A DNA stretch of 64,000 nt, taken from assembly GCF_014126825.1 (NCBI RefSeq), contig NZ_CP059900.1, forward strand, positions 3,734,954-3,798,953, in the 5' to 3' direction. Position 1 is the stretch's first letter; each line of letters begins with the position of its first letter. The translations under genes were made by a program, and so were the position numbers. Below, piece after piece: positions 44,110-52,647 of this stretch. The notes beneath the pieces are model-generated. The model was not told where the DNA came from and did no database searches. It saw only the letters and a list, made by a program, of their open reading frames with translations. The stretch is from Tomitella gaofuii. Its GTDB lineage: Bacteria; Actinomycetota; Actinomycetes; Mycobacteriales; Mycobacteriaceae.

Positions 44110-44696
44110 TCCGCGGCCCCCGCCAGCCCGAGGTCGGCGAGACCCAGCAGCGAGCGGTAGGGGACGCCCTCGGCTTCGATGATCTGCGCCGCGCCGGTGT
44201 CGCGGTCGACCACCGTCGCCACGCCGACGACCTCCGCCCCCTCTTCGCGCAGCGCCCGCACCGCGGTGAGCGGCGAGTTGCCGGTGGTGGTGGTGTCCTC
44301 GACGACGAGCACGCGACGGCCGCGCACGTCCGGCCCCTCGATGCGCCGCTGCATCCCGTGCTGTTTCGCCGACTTGCGCACCACGCACGCGTCGACCGGG
44401 CGCCCCGGCGCGTGCATCACCGCCAGGGCCACCGGGTCGGCGCCCATGGTCAGCCCGCCGACGGACGTGTAGTCCCAGTCCGCGGTGAGCTCGCGCAGGA
44501 GCCGACCGATCAGCGGCCCCGCCCGATGGTGCAGCGTCGCCCTGCGGAGGTCCACGTAGTAGTCGGCCTCCTTGCCCGACGACAGCGTCACCTTCCCGTG
44601 CACCACGGCGTGCTCGCGGACGAGTCCCGCCAGCTCGGCCGTCGCGTCACCGTCGGTGGACGGTGTCGTGGTCGCGGTCCGGTCCGGGTTCGTCAT
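44106..44696 (-). CDS. pyrE: Orotate phosphoribosyltransferase
   Basis: PyrE (196 residues) makes orotidine 5'-phosphate from orotate and PRPP in pyrimidine synthesis. It shows VHGKVTLSSGKEADYYVDLRR, GGLTMGADPVALAV, VVRKSAKQHG and the PRPP motif VLVVEDTTTTGNSP. The N-terminus is about 20 residues longer than the core, with a Thr/Asp-rich stretch. It overlaps genes on both sides (ATGA at each end), matching the Rv0382c position. Confidence 0.95.
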   Translation of the reverse strand: MTNPDRTATTTPSTDGDATAELAGLVREHAVVHGKVTLSSGKEADYYVDLRRATLHHRAGPLIGRLLRELTADWDYTSVGGLTMGADPVALAVMHAPGRPVDACVVRKSAKQHGMQRRIEGPDVRGRRVLVVEDTTTTGNSPLTAVRALREEGAEVVGVATVVDRDTGAAQIIEAEGVPYRSLLGLADLGLAGAAE

Positions 44697-44989
44697 CTGC
44701 CACCTCGTGTCGGGTCGATCGGGTCGGGCTCGCGCATCCGGGCCGCATTCCCGTCCCGTGCGCTGCTGTCTGTGTCTGTGTCTGTCTGGTCGAGTGTGCT
44801 CTCGTCGATCATTCTCGCGTCGAGCATGCCCTGGCCGGCTCCGCGCCCGTCCCCGCTTCGCCCGTCCCCGCCGGGCGCATGCACGCCGGCGCCGAAGCGG
44901 GGTGTCCGCACCCGCCCCCGCAGGGCGCTCCGCGCAGCGAGCGCGATGAACACCAGCACCGGGATCACGCCGAACAGCACTGTTTCCAT
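44693..44989 (-). CDS. Small membrane-anchored protein, unknown
   Basis: The predicted 98-residue product starts METVLFGVIPVLVFIALAAR, a single N-terminal transmembrane helix. A basic stretch and a Gly/Asp-rich disordered tail with repeated DTD residues follow. The TGA overlaps the pyrE ATG, which supports it being a real coupled gene. Codon use in the tail is less convincing. Function is unknown. Confidence 0.65.
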   Translation of the reverse strand: METVLFGVIPVLVFIALAARSALRGRVRTPRFGAGVHAPGGDGRSGDGRGAGQGMLDARMIDESTLDQTDTDTDSSARDGNAARMREPDPIDPTRGGR

Positions 44990-45040
44990 GCCGCTCCTAC
45001 CTCGCCGCCCCGGCGTGGCCGGTCCGGGCCGCACGCGCGC

Positions 45041-45739
45041 TCACGGGCGCGGGCTCCCCGGGTCGTGCGCCATCGCCCGCGGCACGGGGCCGCCGAGGGC
45101 CGGGGGAAGCACCCGCAGCAGCGACGTGAACCTGGCCAGCGCGGCGACGGCGTCGTCGCAGTCGTCGGGGCTCGCCCCGGGCACCAGCCACGCGAACGTC
45201 CAGTCCCCTTCGCTCCACAGCGTGTCGACGCATTCGGGCACCGCCTCGGCGAACGCGACCATGCGCCTGTCGCACACCCGGCGGGCCACGCCCAGGTCGT
45301 TGGAGAACGCGAAGAACCGTCCGACGGCGCCGAGGATGTGCACCTCGGGCTCCGTGGGGGCCGGGGAGGTCTCGGCGCGCAGGTCGAACACGACCGGCGA
45401 TCCGACCGCGCGCTGCAGGCAGACGACGGTCTCCCGCTGCGCCGCGGCCGCATCCTGGCCCACCTGCGGCGGCACTTCGATGTCCGTGACGTACATCTGC
45501 GCGCCGTCCAGCAGCCCCATCGCCACATCGACCGCGCGCGTGTGCGGGAACTCCTCGAACACCCCGCGACGCCACTCCGCGGTGAACCCGGGCTCCGCGT
45601 CGGCGTACACCAGTCCGCGCGCGTCGGCCCAGTCCCGGCGTCCCAGCACGGCGGGCTCGGGCTTGTTGCGGTCCAGGTACATCAGCGCCACGGCACCGAT
45701 CAACGCCAGCGCGGCCAGGACGAACCAGAAGATAGACAT
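45041..45739 (-). CDS. Conserved membrane-anchored protein (Rv0383c-like)
   Basis: This 232-residue protein has an N-terminal helix (FWFVLAALALIGAVALMYL) followed by a soluble extracytoplasmic or cytoplasmic domain containing GRRDWADARGLVYADAEPGFTAEWRRG, YVTDIEVPPQVG, RFFAFSNDLGVARRVCDRRMVAF and LRVLPPALGGP. Position between pyrE and clpB and overall layout match M. tuberculosis Rv0383c, a conserved secreted or membrane protein of unknown function. Confidence 0.82.
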   Translation of the reverse strand: MSIFWFVLAALALIGAVALMYLDRNKPEPAVLGRRDWADARGLVYADAEPGFTAEWRRGVFEEFPHTRAVDVAMGLLDGAQMYVTDIEVPPQVGQDAAAAQRETVVCLQRAVGSPVVFDLRAETSPAPTEPEVHILGAVGRFFAFSNDLGVARRVCDRRMVAFAEAVPECVDTLWSEGDWTFAWLVPGASPDDCDDAVAALARFTSLLRVLPPALGGPVPRAMAHDPGSPRP

Positions 45740-45827
45740 CGATGGACAGCTTAAGCGTCAATCCGACGCCGGCGGGGAAGCATCGCCGATGGCGGCGTGA
45801 TCCGCGTCTGATATTGACGGCCGGCGA

Positions 45828-46685
45828 TCATCTGGTCCCCGCGCCCAGCTCGGGGAACGCGCCGCCGAGGACCATGTCGGCCTTGATGGTGCCGTCGGAC
45901 TGGTTCTCGCCTCCGACGAACACCAGGTCGCCGACGGCAAGCTTGGAGATGCCGCCGATTCCCCGCACCGTCGCGAAGTAGGTGTGGCCGTCGGTGTCCA
46001 CCTGGTTCTCGCTTCCGTCGATGGTGCGCACGAAGAACGTGGACCCGTCGATGGACGCGACGACGCCCAGCGCCGCGCTCGTGCCGCCGTGGTCGGCCTG
46101 GCCGCCGGCACCGGCCGAGGAGCCGCCGCCCAGCGAACCGAGCGGCGCCGGCGGGGACTGCGCCCCCTCGCCCCCGGAGCCACCCTGCGGCGGCCCGGCC
46201 GCGCTGCCGTCCTGCCCACCGGGCGCGGGCGCCTGCTGCGCTATCCCCACCGGCATCGCGGGCTCCTCGTCGGACGAACCCAGCCCCACGGACACGAGGT
46301 AGCCGCCGCCCAGCCCGATCAGCAGGACGCACACCACCGCGACGAGAGCGCCGACGCCGCCGATGGGCCGGCGCTTTTTCTCCGCGGCGTCGGTGTAACC
46401 GGGCTCCACGTACGCCGGCGAACCGAACGCGATGGGCTGCACCGGCGCCGTCGGAAACGCCATCGTGTCCCGCTGTTGGCCGGACCCGGGCGGGTACGGC
46501 GGGCCCGGCGGATACGCGGCGTCCGGCCTGTACGCCTCGTCGCCCGGGTGCCACGGGCGCGGCGGGCCGGAGTCGGGCGCGCCGGGGTGGGGTGCGCCGG
46601 GGTGAGGCCGGGACCACGCGGCACCTGAAGAGTCGTCATCGCGCGACGAACGATCCGGGTCATCCATCTCGATGTGGCCTCCCAT
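45828..46685 (-). CDS. Membrane protein with Pro-rich N-terminus and DUF5666-like domain
   Basis: The roughly 285-residue protein has a disordered Pro/Gly/Asp-rich cytoplasmic region with HPGAPHPGAPDSGPP, one transmembrane helix (VGALVAVVCVLLIGLGGGYLV), and a Gly/Ser-rich linker. A small C-terminal beta domain reads VVASIDGSTFFVRTIDGSENQVDTD and KLAVGDLVFVGGENQSDGTIKADMV, reminiscent of DUF5666 (OB-like). Start candidates are 46685 (ATG, GAGG upstream), 46667 (ATG, GGGAGG) and 46715 (GTG). Function is unknown; cell-envelope localisation is likely. Confidence 0.75.
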   Translation of the reverse strand: MGGHIEMDDPDRSSRDDDSSGAAWSRPHPGAPHPGAPDSGPPRPWHPGDEAYRPDAAYPPGPPYPPGSGQQRDTMAFPTAPVQPIAFGSPAYVEPGYTDAAEKKRRPIGGVGALVAVVCVLLIGLGGGYLVSVGLGSSDEEPAMPVGIAQQAPAPGGQDGSAAGPPQGGSGGEGAQSPPAPLGSLGGGSSAGAGGQADHGGTSAALGVVASIDGSTFFVRTIDGSENQVDTDGHTYFATVRGIGGISKLAVGDLVFVGGENQSDGTIKADMVLGGAFPELGAGTR

Positions 46686-46858
46686 CGGAACCTCGGCGTG
46701 CACGGGCGGTGTCACCGCGGCGTGTGTTCCCGGCGCATTCTCCGGGCCGGGCGCGTACCGGCTGCGTGCTGTTCAGGCTAGGCACGGATCCTGAGTGCAG
46801 GCTGTGAACCCGCGTGGTTTCCGCTGAGGGCGCGAACACGCGCTCCGTGCCCGGACAG

Positions 46859-46896
46859 CAGTGTGCCCGGACCCCCGTCGAGGTCCGGGCACACTG
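46859..46896. terminator. Perfect 15-bp stem hairpin
   Basis: CAGTGTGCCCGGACC (46859-46873) and GGTCCGGGCACACTG (46882-46896) are exact complements with an 8-base loop. It lies 50 bp beyond the 3' end of the small gene at 46946-47062 and upstream of the gene at 45828, so it would separate two - strand transcripts. A terminator is most likely; an attenuator is possible. Confidence 0.65.
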
Positions 46897-46945
46897 TACG
46901 TGCGGCGGCGGCACCGCGCGATCGCAGTTCCGCCGCTCTGCGCCG

Positions 46946-47062
46946 TCAGCGCGGGTTGTCGGTCTTGGCCCGCACTTCACGGGCGCCGAAGTCGAGTCCG
47001 CGCCCGGAGGCCAGCCCGATGGCGAGTACCGCGCCGGCTGCGATCAGGAGTCCTGCAAGCAT
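46946..47062 (-). CDS. 38-residue single-helix membrane peptide
   Basis: A short frame starts with ATG at 47062, preceded by AAGGG at a good distance. It encodes a hydrophobic helix (MLAGLLIAAGAVLAIGLASG) and a charged tail (FGAREVRAKTDNPR). It stands alone between clpB's terminator and a strong hairpin. No homologue is recalled; real expression is uncertain. Confidence 0.45.
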   Translation of the reverse strand: MLAGLLIAAGAVLAIGLASGRGLDFGAREVRAKTDNPR

Positions 47063-47203
47063 GTCGTGTCCCTTCGTCGGGGTCCGGTTCCGGCCGGGCC
47101 CTGGGTGTTGCGCAGTGCGCGCCCCCGTAAACATTCTGTGCATGCCGGACACACCAAATCTACCTATGACGGCCGGTACCGCCTATGACGTTGGTCATGG
47201 CGC

Positions 47204-47237
47204 GGCCGTGGGCGAGACCGGCATCTCACCCACGGCC
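47204..47237. terminator. clpB terminator hairpin
   Basis: GGCCGTGGGCGAGA (47204-47217) pairs with TCTCACCCACGGCC (47224-47237) with one G-U type mismatch and a 6-base loop. It starts 8 bp beyond the clpB stop on the - strand. Confidence 0.72.
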
Positions 47238-47244
47238 CACTCCG

Positions 47245-49809
47245 CTATGACCCGGACGACAGGACCAGGCTCTCGCCGTCCTCCGCCACGGTGACCGGCA
47301 CCGCGTCCCCGTCCCGGATCTCGCCGGCGAGCAGCTTCTTGGCCAGCTGGTCGCCGATGGCCTGCTGGATCAGCCTGCGCAGCGGACGCGCCCCGTAGGC
47401 CGGGTCGTAACCGCGCGCCGCCAGCCAGGCCCGCGCGGGCCCGGAGACGTCCAGCGTGAGCCGGCGCGCCTCGAGCCGCCTGGCCAGCTGGCCCAGCTGG
47501 ATGTCGACGATCGACTCCAGCTGCTGCTCCGACAGCGGGTCGAAGATGACCACGTCGTCGAGCCGGTTGATGAACTCCGGCTTGAAGGTGGCCTTCACCG
47601 CCGCCATCATCTGGTCGTGGCTCCCGCCCGCGCCCAGGTTGGACGTGAGGATCAGGATCGTGTTGCGGAAGTCCACCGTCCGCCCCTGGCCGTCGGTGAG
47701 GCGGCCGTCGTCGAGCACCTGCAGCAGGATGTCGAACACGTCCGTGTGCGCCTTCTCGACCTCGTCGAACAGCACCACCGTGTACGGGCGGCGGCGCACC
47801 GCCTCGGTGAGCTGCCCGCCGGACTCATAGCCGACGTACCCCGGGGGCGCACCGACCAGCCGTGCCACCGAGTGCTTCTCCGAGTACTCCGACATGTCGA
47901 TCCGCACCATCGCGTGCTCGTCGTCGAAGAGGAATTCGGCAAGCGACTTGGCCAGCTCCGTCTTGCCCACGCCCGTGGGCCCCAGGAACAGGAACGAACC
48001 CGTGGGCCGGTCGGGGTCGGCCACGCCGGCGCGCGCCCGCCGGACCGCGTCCGACACGGCCTGGACGGCCTCGGTTTGGCCCACCACGCGGCGCCCCAGC
48101 TCCTGCTCCATGCGCAGCAGCTTGGCCGTCTCGCCCTCGAGCATGCGGCCCGCGGGGATGCCGGTCCAGGCGGAAACGACCTCGGCGACGTCGTCGGGGC
48201 CCACCTCCTCCTTGAGCATCACATCGCCGGACCCGTCGTCGCCGCCCGCCTCGTCCGTGGCGGCCGCGAGCTCCTTCTCCAGCTCCGGGATCCGCCCGTA
48301 ACGCAGCTCGGCCGCCTTGCCCAGGTCGCCGTCGCGCTCGGCGCGCTCCGACTCGCCGCGCAGGTTCTCCAGCTGCTCCTTGAGCTCGCGCACCGCGTCG
48401 ATGGACTGCTTCTCGTTCTGCCACCGCGCCATGAGCTGGCTGAGCTTCTCGCGCTCGTCGGCCAGTTCCTCGCGCAGCTTGTCCAGGCGCTCCTTCGAGG
48501 CGGCGTCGTCCTCCTTGGCCAGCGCCACCTCCTCGATCTCGAGGCGACGGACGATGCGCTCCACCTCGTCGACCTCCACGGGGCGCGAGTCGATCTCCAT
48601 GCGCAGCCGCGACGCCGCCTCGTCCACCAGGTCGATGGCCTTGTCCGGCAGGAACCGCGAGGTGATGTAGCGGTCCGACAGTGTTGCGGCCGACACCAGC
48701 GCGGAGTCGGTGATGCGCACGCCGTGGTGCACCTCGTAGCGCTCCTTGAGCCCGCGCAGGATGCCGACGGTGTCCTCCACACTCGGCTCGCCCACCAGAA
48801 CCTGCTGGAAGCGCCGCTCCAGGGCGGCGTCCTTCTCGATGTACTGGCGGTACTCCTCGAGCGTCGTGGCGCCGACCAGCCGCAGCTCACCGCGGGCGAG
48901 CATCGGCTTGATCATGTTGCCGGCGTCCATCGCGGACTCGCCGGTGGCGCCGGCGCCCACGATGGTGTGCAACTCGTCGATGAAGGTGACGATCTGGCCG
49001 TCGCTCTCCTTGATCTCGTCGAGCACGGCCTTGAGCCGCTCCTCGAACTCGCCGCGGTACTTGGCACCCGCCACCATCGAGCCGAGGTCCAGGGAGATGA
49101 CCGTCTTGCCGCGCAGCGATTCGGGCACGTCGCCCGCGACCACGCGCTGCGCCAGGCCCTCGACGATGGCCGTCTTGCCCACGCCGGGCTCGCCGATGAG
49201 CACCGGGTTGTTCTTGGTGCGGCGGCTGAGCACCTGGACGACGCGGCGGATCTCCGTGTCGCGGCCGATCACCGGGTCCAGCTTGCCTTCGCGCGCGGCG
49301 GCGGTGAGGTCCGTCGAATACTTCTCCAGCGACTGGTAGGTGGACTCCGGGTCCTCGCTGGTCACCCGCCGGTTGCCGCGCACGGAGGTGAACGCCTCCC
49401 GCAGCGCGTCCGGCCCCGCCCCGCGCCCGGAGAGCAGCGTGGCCACATCGGAGTCGCCGGTCGCCAGGCCCACGAGAAGGTGCTCGGTGGAGACGAACTC
49501 GTCCGACATCTCGCCGGCCAGCTTCTGCGCCACCGTCACCGCGGCAAGCGACTCACGCGACAGGTTCGGCTGCGCGGAGGCGCCCGACGCCGTCGGCAGC
49601 GCGTCCACCAGCCGCTGCGCCTCGGCGCGGACCGTCTGCGGGTCGACGCCCACGGCGCGCAGCAGCGGCGCGGCGATCCCGTCGGCCTGGTCGATCAGCG
49701 CCACCAGCAGGTGCGCGGGCCGGATCTCCGGGTTGCCCGCGGCCGACGCCGACTGCAGAGCGGCCGACAGCGCCGCCTGGGTCTTGGTTGTCGGGTTGAA
49801 CGATTCCAC
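47245..49809 (-). CDS. clpB: ATP-dependent disaggregase ClpB
   Basis: The 854-residue Hsp100 chaperone works with DnaK to dissolve protein aggregates. In order it has the N-domain ([12 protein letters not shown]), AAA-1 with Walker A GEPGVGKT and the pore [10 protein letters not shown], a coiled-coil middle domain (about residues 410-530, [17 protein letters not shown]), AAA-2 with [17 protein letters not shown] and pore [13 protein letters not shown], and the C-terminal small domain. A GTG at 49809 has AAAGGG at proper spacing; GTG 49815 adds two residues. A HAIR-like element upstream suggests HspR control. The gene equals Rv0384c in position. Confidence 0.96.
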   Translation of the reverse strand: MESFNPTTKTQAALSAALQSASAAGNPEIRPAHLLVALIDQADGIAAPLLRAVGVDPQTVRAEAQRLVDALPTASGASAQPNLSRESLAAVTVAQKLAGEMSDEFVSTEHLLVGLATGDSDVATLLSGRGAGPDALREAFTSVRGNRRVTSEDPESTYQSLEKYSTDLTAAAREGKLDPVIGRDTEIRRVVQVLSRRTKNNPVLIGEPGVGKTAIVEGLAQRVVAGDVPESLRGKTVISLDLGSMVAGAKYRGEFEERLKAVLDEIKESDGQIVTFIDELHTIVGAGATGESAMDAGNMIKPMLARGELRLVGATTLEEYRQYIEKDAALERRFQQVLVGEPSVEDTVGILRGLKERYEVHHGVRITDSALVSAATLSDRYITSRFLPDKAIDLVDEAASRLRMEIDSRPVEVDEVERIVRRLEIEEVALAKEDDAASKERLDKLREELADEREKLSQLMARWQNEKQSIDAVRELKEQLENLRGESERAERDGDLGKAAELRYGRIPELEKELAAATDEAGGDDGSGDVMLKEEVGPDDVAEVVSAWTGIPAGRMLEGETAKLLRMEQELGRRVVGQTEAVQAVSDAVRRARAGVADPDRPTGSFLFLGPTGVGKTELAKSLAEFLFDDEHAMVRIDMSEYSEKHSVARLVGAPPGYVGYESGGQLTEAVRRRPYTVVLFDEVEKAHTDVFDILLQVLDDGRLTDGQGRTVDFRNTILILTSNLGAGGSHDQMMAAVKATFKPEFINRLDDVVIFDPLSEQQLESIVDIQLGQLARRLEARRLTLDVSGPARAWLAARGYDPAYGARPLRRLIQQAIGDQLAKKLLAGEIRDGDAVPVTVAEDGESLVLSSGS

Positions 49810-49869
49810 TTCCACCCTTTCGTCCGGGTCGAGCCGGGTCGCGCGACAGCCGCGCGCCCCGCCGAGTCA

Positions 49870-49906
49870 GTTGATATCACCAGACTCAACCTGGTCGCAC
49901 TTGAGT
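49870..49906 (-). promoter_or_regulatory. HAIR-like HspR binding site upstream of clpB
   Basis: On the - strand, GTTGAGT-N7-TATCAAC (49890-49870) resembles the HAIR inverted repeat CTTGAGT-N7-ACTCAAG that binds HspR. An exact CTTGAGT on the + strand (49900-49906) forms a second, wider-spaced inverted pair with ACTCAAC (49884-49890). Placement about 60 bp before the clpB start fits heat-shock repression. Confidence 0.55.
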
Positions 49907-50000
49907 CTATTCCGCTCATGCATGGACGCCGGCCGCTTCCATCGTGATCTCCCCCACGATTCCAGCAGCCCAGGCACGCCCCGCGCCGGAGAACGCGCCT

Positions 50001-50046
50001 GTACTGCTGAGTAACCCATGGCCGAGCGCCCGGAAGCGCTCACACC
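50001..50046 (-). repeat. Dispersed 3'-end repeat, partial copy A
   Basis: GTACTGCTGAGTAACC and CTCACACC occur in the same order and near the same spacing as in the longer copies at 51064 and 58067. As there, CTCACACC contains the stop codon of a - strand gene (50040). The 5' portion of the repeat is absent. Confidence 0.55.
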
Positions 50047-50969
50047 GGCGCGCCGGCTGCGCGCAGGGCGGTCCGCAGCTGCCCGAGAGCCTTCGCCGCC
50101 CCGTCCCGCAGGTGCGGCGCGCGCACTCTGATCACCACGTACCCGGCCTCATGCAGATCGTTCCAGCGCACGATGTCGCGGTCGCGCTGCGCCGTCGTCG
50201 CATGCGGGGCGTCACCGTCGTACTCGAACACGACGCGGTACTCCGGCCAGCACATGTCGACACGCGCGATGAACGCCCCGTCCGCACGCCGGATCTCCAC
50301 CTGGGTCCGGGGCGTCGGCAATCCCGCGGCGACGACGGCCAGGCGCGCACGCGTCTCCCACACCGACTCGGCGCCCTCATCCGAAGCGTCGATCACCGCG
50401 GGCACGCGCGGACCGCCGCGCAGCCCACGATGGGTGCGCGCATACTCGGCGAGCGCGGCACGGGTGAGGTTCGTCGCCTGGTAGAGCGCGTCGACCACCT
50501 CGACGCTCTGCGGATACGGCATCCGGCGCGCCACGTCGAATGCGGTGCGGACCGGCGAAGTGACGCGGACTCCGCGGACCCGGCGCACATCGCCGTCATC
50601 GAGTTGATCCTCATGCACATGCACCCACGCGCGGCATCTGCGGGGCGTCCGGCTGACGCAGCTCGCGTAGCGGTGGTCCCCCAGGTAGCGCGCGCCCAGC
50701 ACCGCCGCGGCCGAGACATCGGACAGCACGACCGCCCCGCGCGACCACTCCCAGACCGCGAGCGCGCGCAGGTACGGAGTCAGCGACACGCTGTTTCTGA
50801 TGCACACCCCCGGCAGGATCAGCCGGTGGTGCGAATCCATCCGACGGCGGGTGACGCACCCGCACGCCAGCGCCTCGGCACGGCGGAACGGCACTCCGGT
50901 CGTGTGCGAGCAACACGAGAGCGCCGCACCGCGGCGGGGGCGGGCATCACGGGGACGATTCGACTCCAC
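50040..50969 (-). CDS. DUF559-type nuclease-fold protein with AbiEi-like N-terminus
   Basis: The 309-residue protein has an N-terminal region typical of AbiEi-like/winged-helix proteins (FRRAEALACGCVTRRRM, LILPGVCIRNSV, VVLSDVSAAAVLGA). Its C-terminal domain is of the DUF559/Vsr-like PD-(D/E)XK fold: ARVDMCWPEYRVVFEYDGD, then HATTAQRDRDIVRWNDLHEAGYVVIRVR. Such proteins are common in Mycobacteriales and have no firm function; mobile-element defence or housekeeping nuclease roles are guesses. The start is a GTG at 50969. Two DnaA-box-like sites lie upstream. Confidence 0.8.
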   Translation of the reverse strand: MESNRPRDARPRRGAALSCCSHTTGVPFRRAEALACGCVTRRRMDSHHRLILPGVCIRNSVSLTPYLRALAVWEWSRGAVVLSDVSAAAVLGARYLGDHRYASCVSRTPRRCRAWVHVHEDQLDDGDVRRVRGVRVTSPVRTAFDVARRMPYPQSVEVVDALYQATNLTRAALAEYARTHRGLRGGPRVPAVIDASDEGAESVWETRARLAVVAAGLPTPRTQVEIRRADGAFIARVDMCWPEYRVVFEYDGDAPHATTAQRDRDIVRWNDLHEAGYVVIRVRAPHLRDGAAKALGQLRTALRAAGAPV

Positions 50970-51021
50970 GGGGCGAGACTGTCACCCCAGTCGGCCGCCC
51001 GCGCCGCGCCGAGCGCCGCCC

Positions 51022-51049
51022 TGTGGACAACGTGTACGCCTGTGCATAA
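51022..51049 (-). promoter_or_regulatory. Pair of DnaA-box-like 9-mers
   Basis: On the - strand TTATGCACA (51049-51041) and TTGTCCACA (51030-51022) lie 10 bp apart. The second is the exact actinobacterial DnaA-box consensus and the first a common variant. They are in the upstream region of the DUF559 gene, not in an obvious origin. Confidence 0.5.
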
Positions 51050-51063
51050 CCGCCAGCGCCCCA

Positions 51064-51156
51064 GCGCACGGTTCCAGCACTCCGGGTACGTTAGCGCCCC
51101 CGTGACGTCCCCCTACTGCTGAGTAACCTCATATCGGAGGCGCCCCCTCACACCAT
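51064..51156 (-). repeat. Dispersed ~92-bp repeat, copy B
   Basis: GCGCACGGTTCCAGCACTCC at its left, TACTGCTGAGTAACC in the middle and GGAGGCGC with CTCACACCAT at its right match copy C at 58067-58158 at about 80 of 93 positions, in the same orientation. The first 26 bases are identical. It ends over the stop codon of the ORF at 51148. Confidence 0.9.
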
Positions 51157-51676
51157 CGGTGCGCGGCCCAGCACCAGTCCCCCGTCCGCGAGCAGACGGA
51201 ACGGCGCCGCGCGGTCCGCCGCTTCGAGCGCTACCGACCCACGCTCGAAGCCGCGCACGGCGAACACGAACGCCGTCAGCCTCACGTGCAGCGGCCCGCA
51301 GCCGGTCAGCACCACCCGCGGCGGCGCGCCGCCACCGGCACCGGGGCCGGCGGCGGGCGGTAGTCGCCGTGCTGCTCGGCCCGGAGTCAGGCGCCGTCCG
51401 GGAGCAATCGCTCCCGGAGTCCGTGATCGCACCGGTCAACGATTCCCAGGTGTCGTACCGCAGCCGGGGAGCCGCGGCCGCGGCGAGCGCATCGAGCGTC
51501 GACGCGACAAGCATTCCTCCGGTCGATCGCTGGACGGTCCACCCCTGTGCGGCAGGGGCGATCCGCAGTCCGGATGTCAGCGCCGTGGCCAACGACGCGA
51601 TCCGGCGCCGCCGCCGCATGCCGGACACCAGCGGCGTCGCCCAGTCGCCGGCGACCGCCCCGCACGCGCCGCACAT
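51148..51676 (-). pseudogene. Frameshifted ORF, probable pseudogene or sequencing error
   Basis: Reading leftwards from an ATG at 51676, a natural-looking protein begins MCGACGAVAGDW, with SGMRRRRRIASLATALTSGL and WTVQRSTGGMLVASTLDALA. After about residue 85 (near 51400-51430) that frame becomes Arg/Ala-rich low-complexity to a stop at 51113. A different - strand frame takes over with LTGCGPLHVRLTAFVFAVRGF and FRLLADGGLVLGRAPMV, ending at 51148. A single frameshift would join them into a product of about 175 residues. A hairpin (TCCGGGAGC...GCTCCCGGA) lies at the shift, so slippage or an assembly error is possible. Function is unknown. Confidence 0.55.
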
Positions 51677-51712
51677 CCGCGTCCTCCGATCCTCTACGAC
51701 GGTCCGGCCGGG

Positions 51713-52591
51713 CTACTTGCGTGGAAAGCGGGCCACGAAGTCGTCGGCGATGCCGTTGAAGTTCGACCAGCGCACACCGTCGTGGGAGTTGATGTGTTCG
51801 ATGAGCCGTTCGAGCATGAGAAGCACCTGCGGACGGCCGGACACGTCCGGGTGCACGGTCATCGTGAACACCGCGTAGTCCATCTCCCGGTACACCCAGT
51901 CGAACTGGTCCTGCCACATCTGGCCGATGTCCCGCGGGTTGACGAAGCCGTGGCTGTTGGGGCTGGTCTTCACGAACATCATCGGGGGCAGGTCGTCGAG
52001 GTACCAGTTGGCGGGGATCTCGACCAGGTCTGTTTCCTCGCCGCGCACCAACGGCTTCATCCACTCGGCAGCCGGCTTGTCGTAGTCGATCTTCGTCCAG
52101 CTGTCTCCGACGCGCACGTAGTACGGCTCGAAATCGCGGTGCATGAGCGAATGGTCGTACTTGATGCCCCGTTCGAGCAGCAGCTCATTGGTGACCGGAG
52201 AGAACTCCCACCACGGGGCCACGTATCCGGTGGGCCGGGTTCCGGTGCGCGTTTCGATCAGGCCGATGCAGTGGTCGAGCACGGACGATTCCTGCGCCCG
52301 GTCCATCGCGATCGGGTTCTCGTGGCTGTAGCCGTGCACGCCGATCTCGTAGCCGCCGGCGACGACGTCGTCGAACTGCTGAGGGAAGGTTTCGATGGAG
52401 TGCCCTGGCCAGAACCACGTGGCCGGGAGCTCGTACTTCTGCAGAAGTCGCTGGAGTCGCGGCACGCCGACCTCGCCGGCGAACATTCCGCGTGAGATGT
52501 CGTCGGGGGAGTCCTCGCCCCCGTAGGAGCCGAGCCATCCGCCGACCGCGTCGACGTCGATGCCCAATGCTACGAAGATTTCCTTGGCCAC
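51713..52591 (-). CDS. PgdA/imidase-type polysaccharide-deacetylase-fold enzyme
   Basis: The 292-residue metal-dependent hydrolase is strikingly like H. pylori PgdA (HP0310). It keeps [64 protein letters not shown] and [18 protein letters not shown]. Metal ligands Asp14, His86 and His90 fall at the family positions. Relatives include bacterial cyclic imidases and allantoinase-like enzymes, so the substrate may be a cyclic imide or amide rather than peptidoglycan. No signal peptide is present, which argues for a cytoplasmic small-molecule role. A GTG start at 52591 has AAGGA upstream. It is the last gene of the LacI-controlled operon, 56 bp after the asparaginase. Confidence 0.88.
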   Translation of the reverse strand: MAKEIFVALGIDVDAVGGWLGSYGGEDSPDDISRGMFAGEVGVPRLQRLLQKYELPATWFWPGHSIETFPQQFDDVVAGGYEIGVHGYSHENPIAMDRAQESSVLDHCIGLIETRTGTRPTGYVAPWWEFSPVTNELLLERGIKYDHSLMHRDFEPYYVRVGDSWTKIDYDKPAAEWMKPLVRGEETDLVEIPANWYLDDLPPMMFVKTSPNSHGFVNPRDIGQMWQDQFDWVYREMDYAVFTMTVHPDVSGRPQVLLMLERLIEHINSHDGVRWSNFNGIADDFVARFPRK

Positions 52592-52647
52592 GGTGTTTCC
52601 TTCCTCTCGACCCGGCGCACCGGGGTGCTGTATTCGTACTGTGGTCC

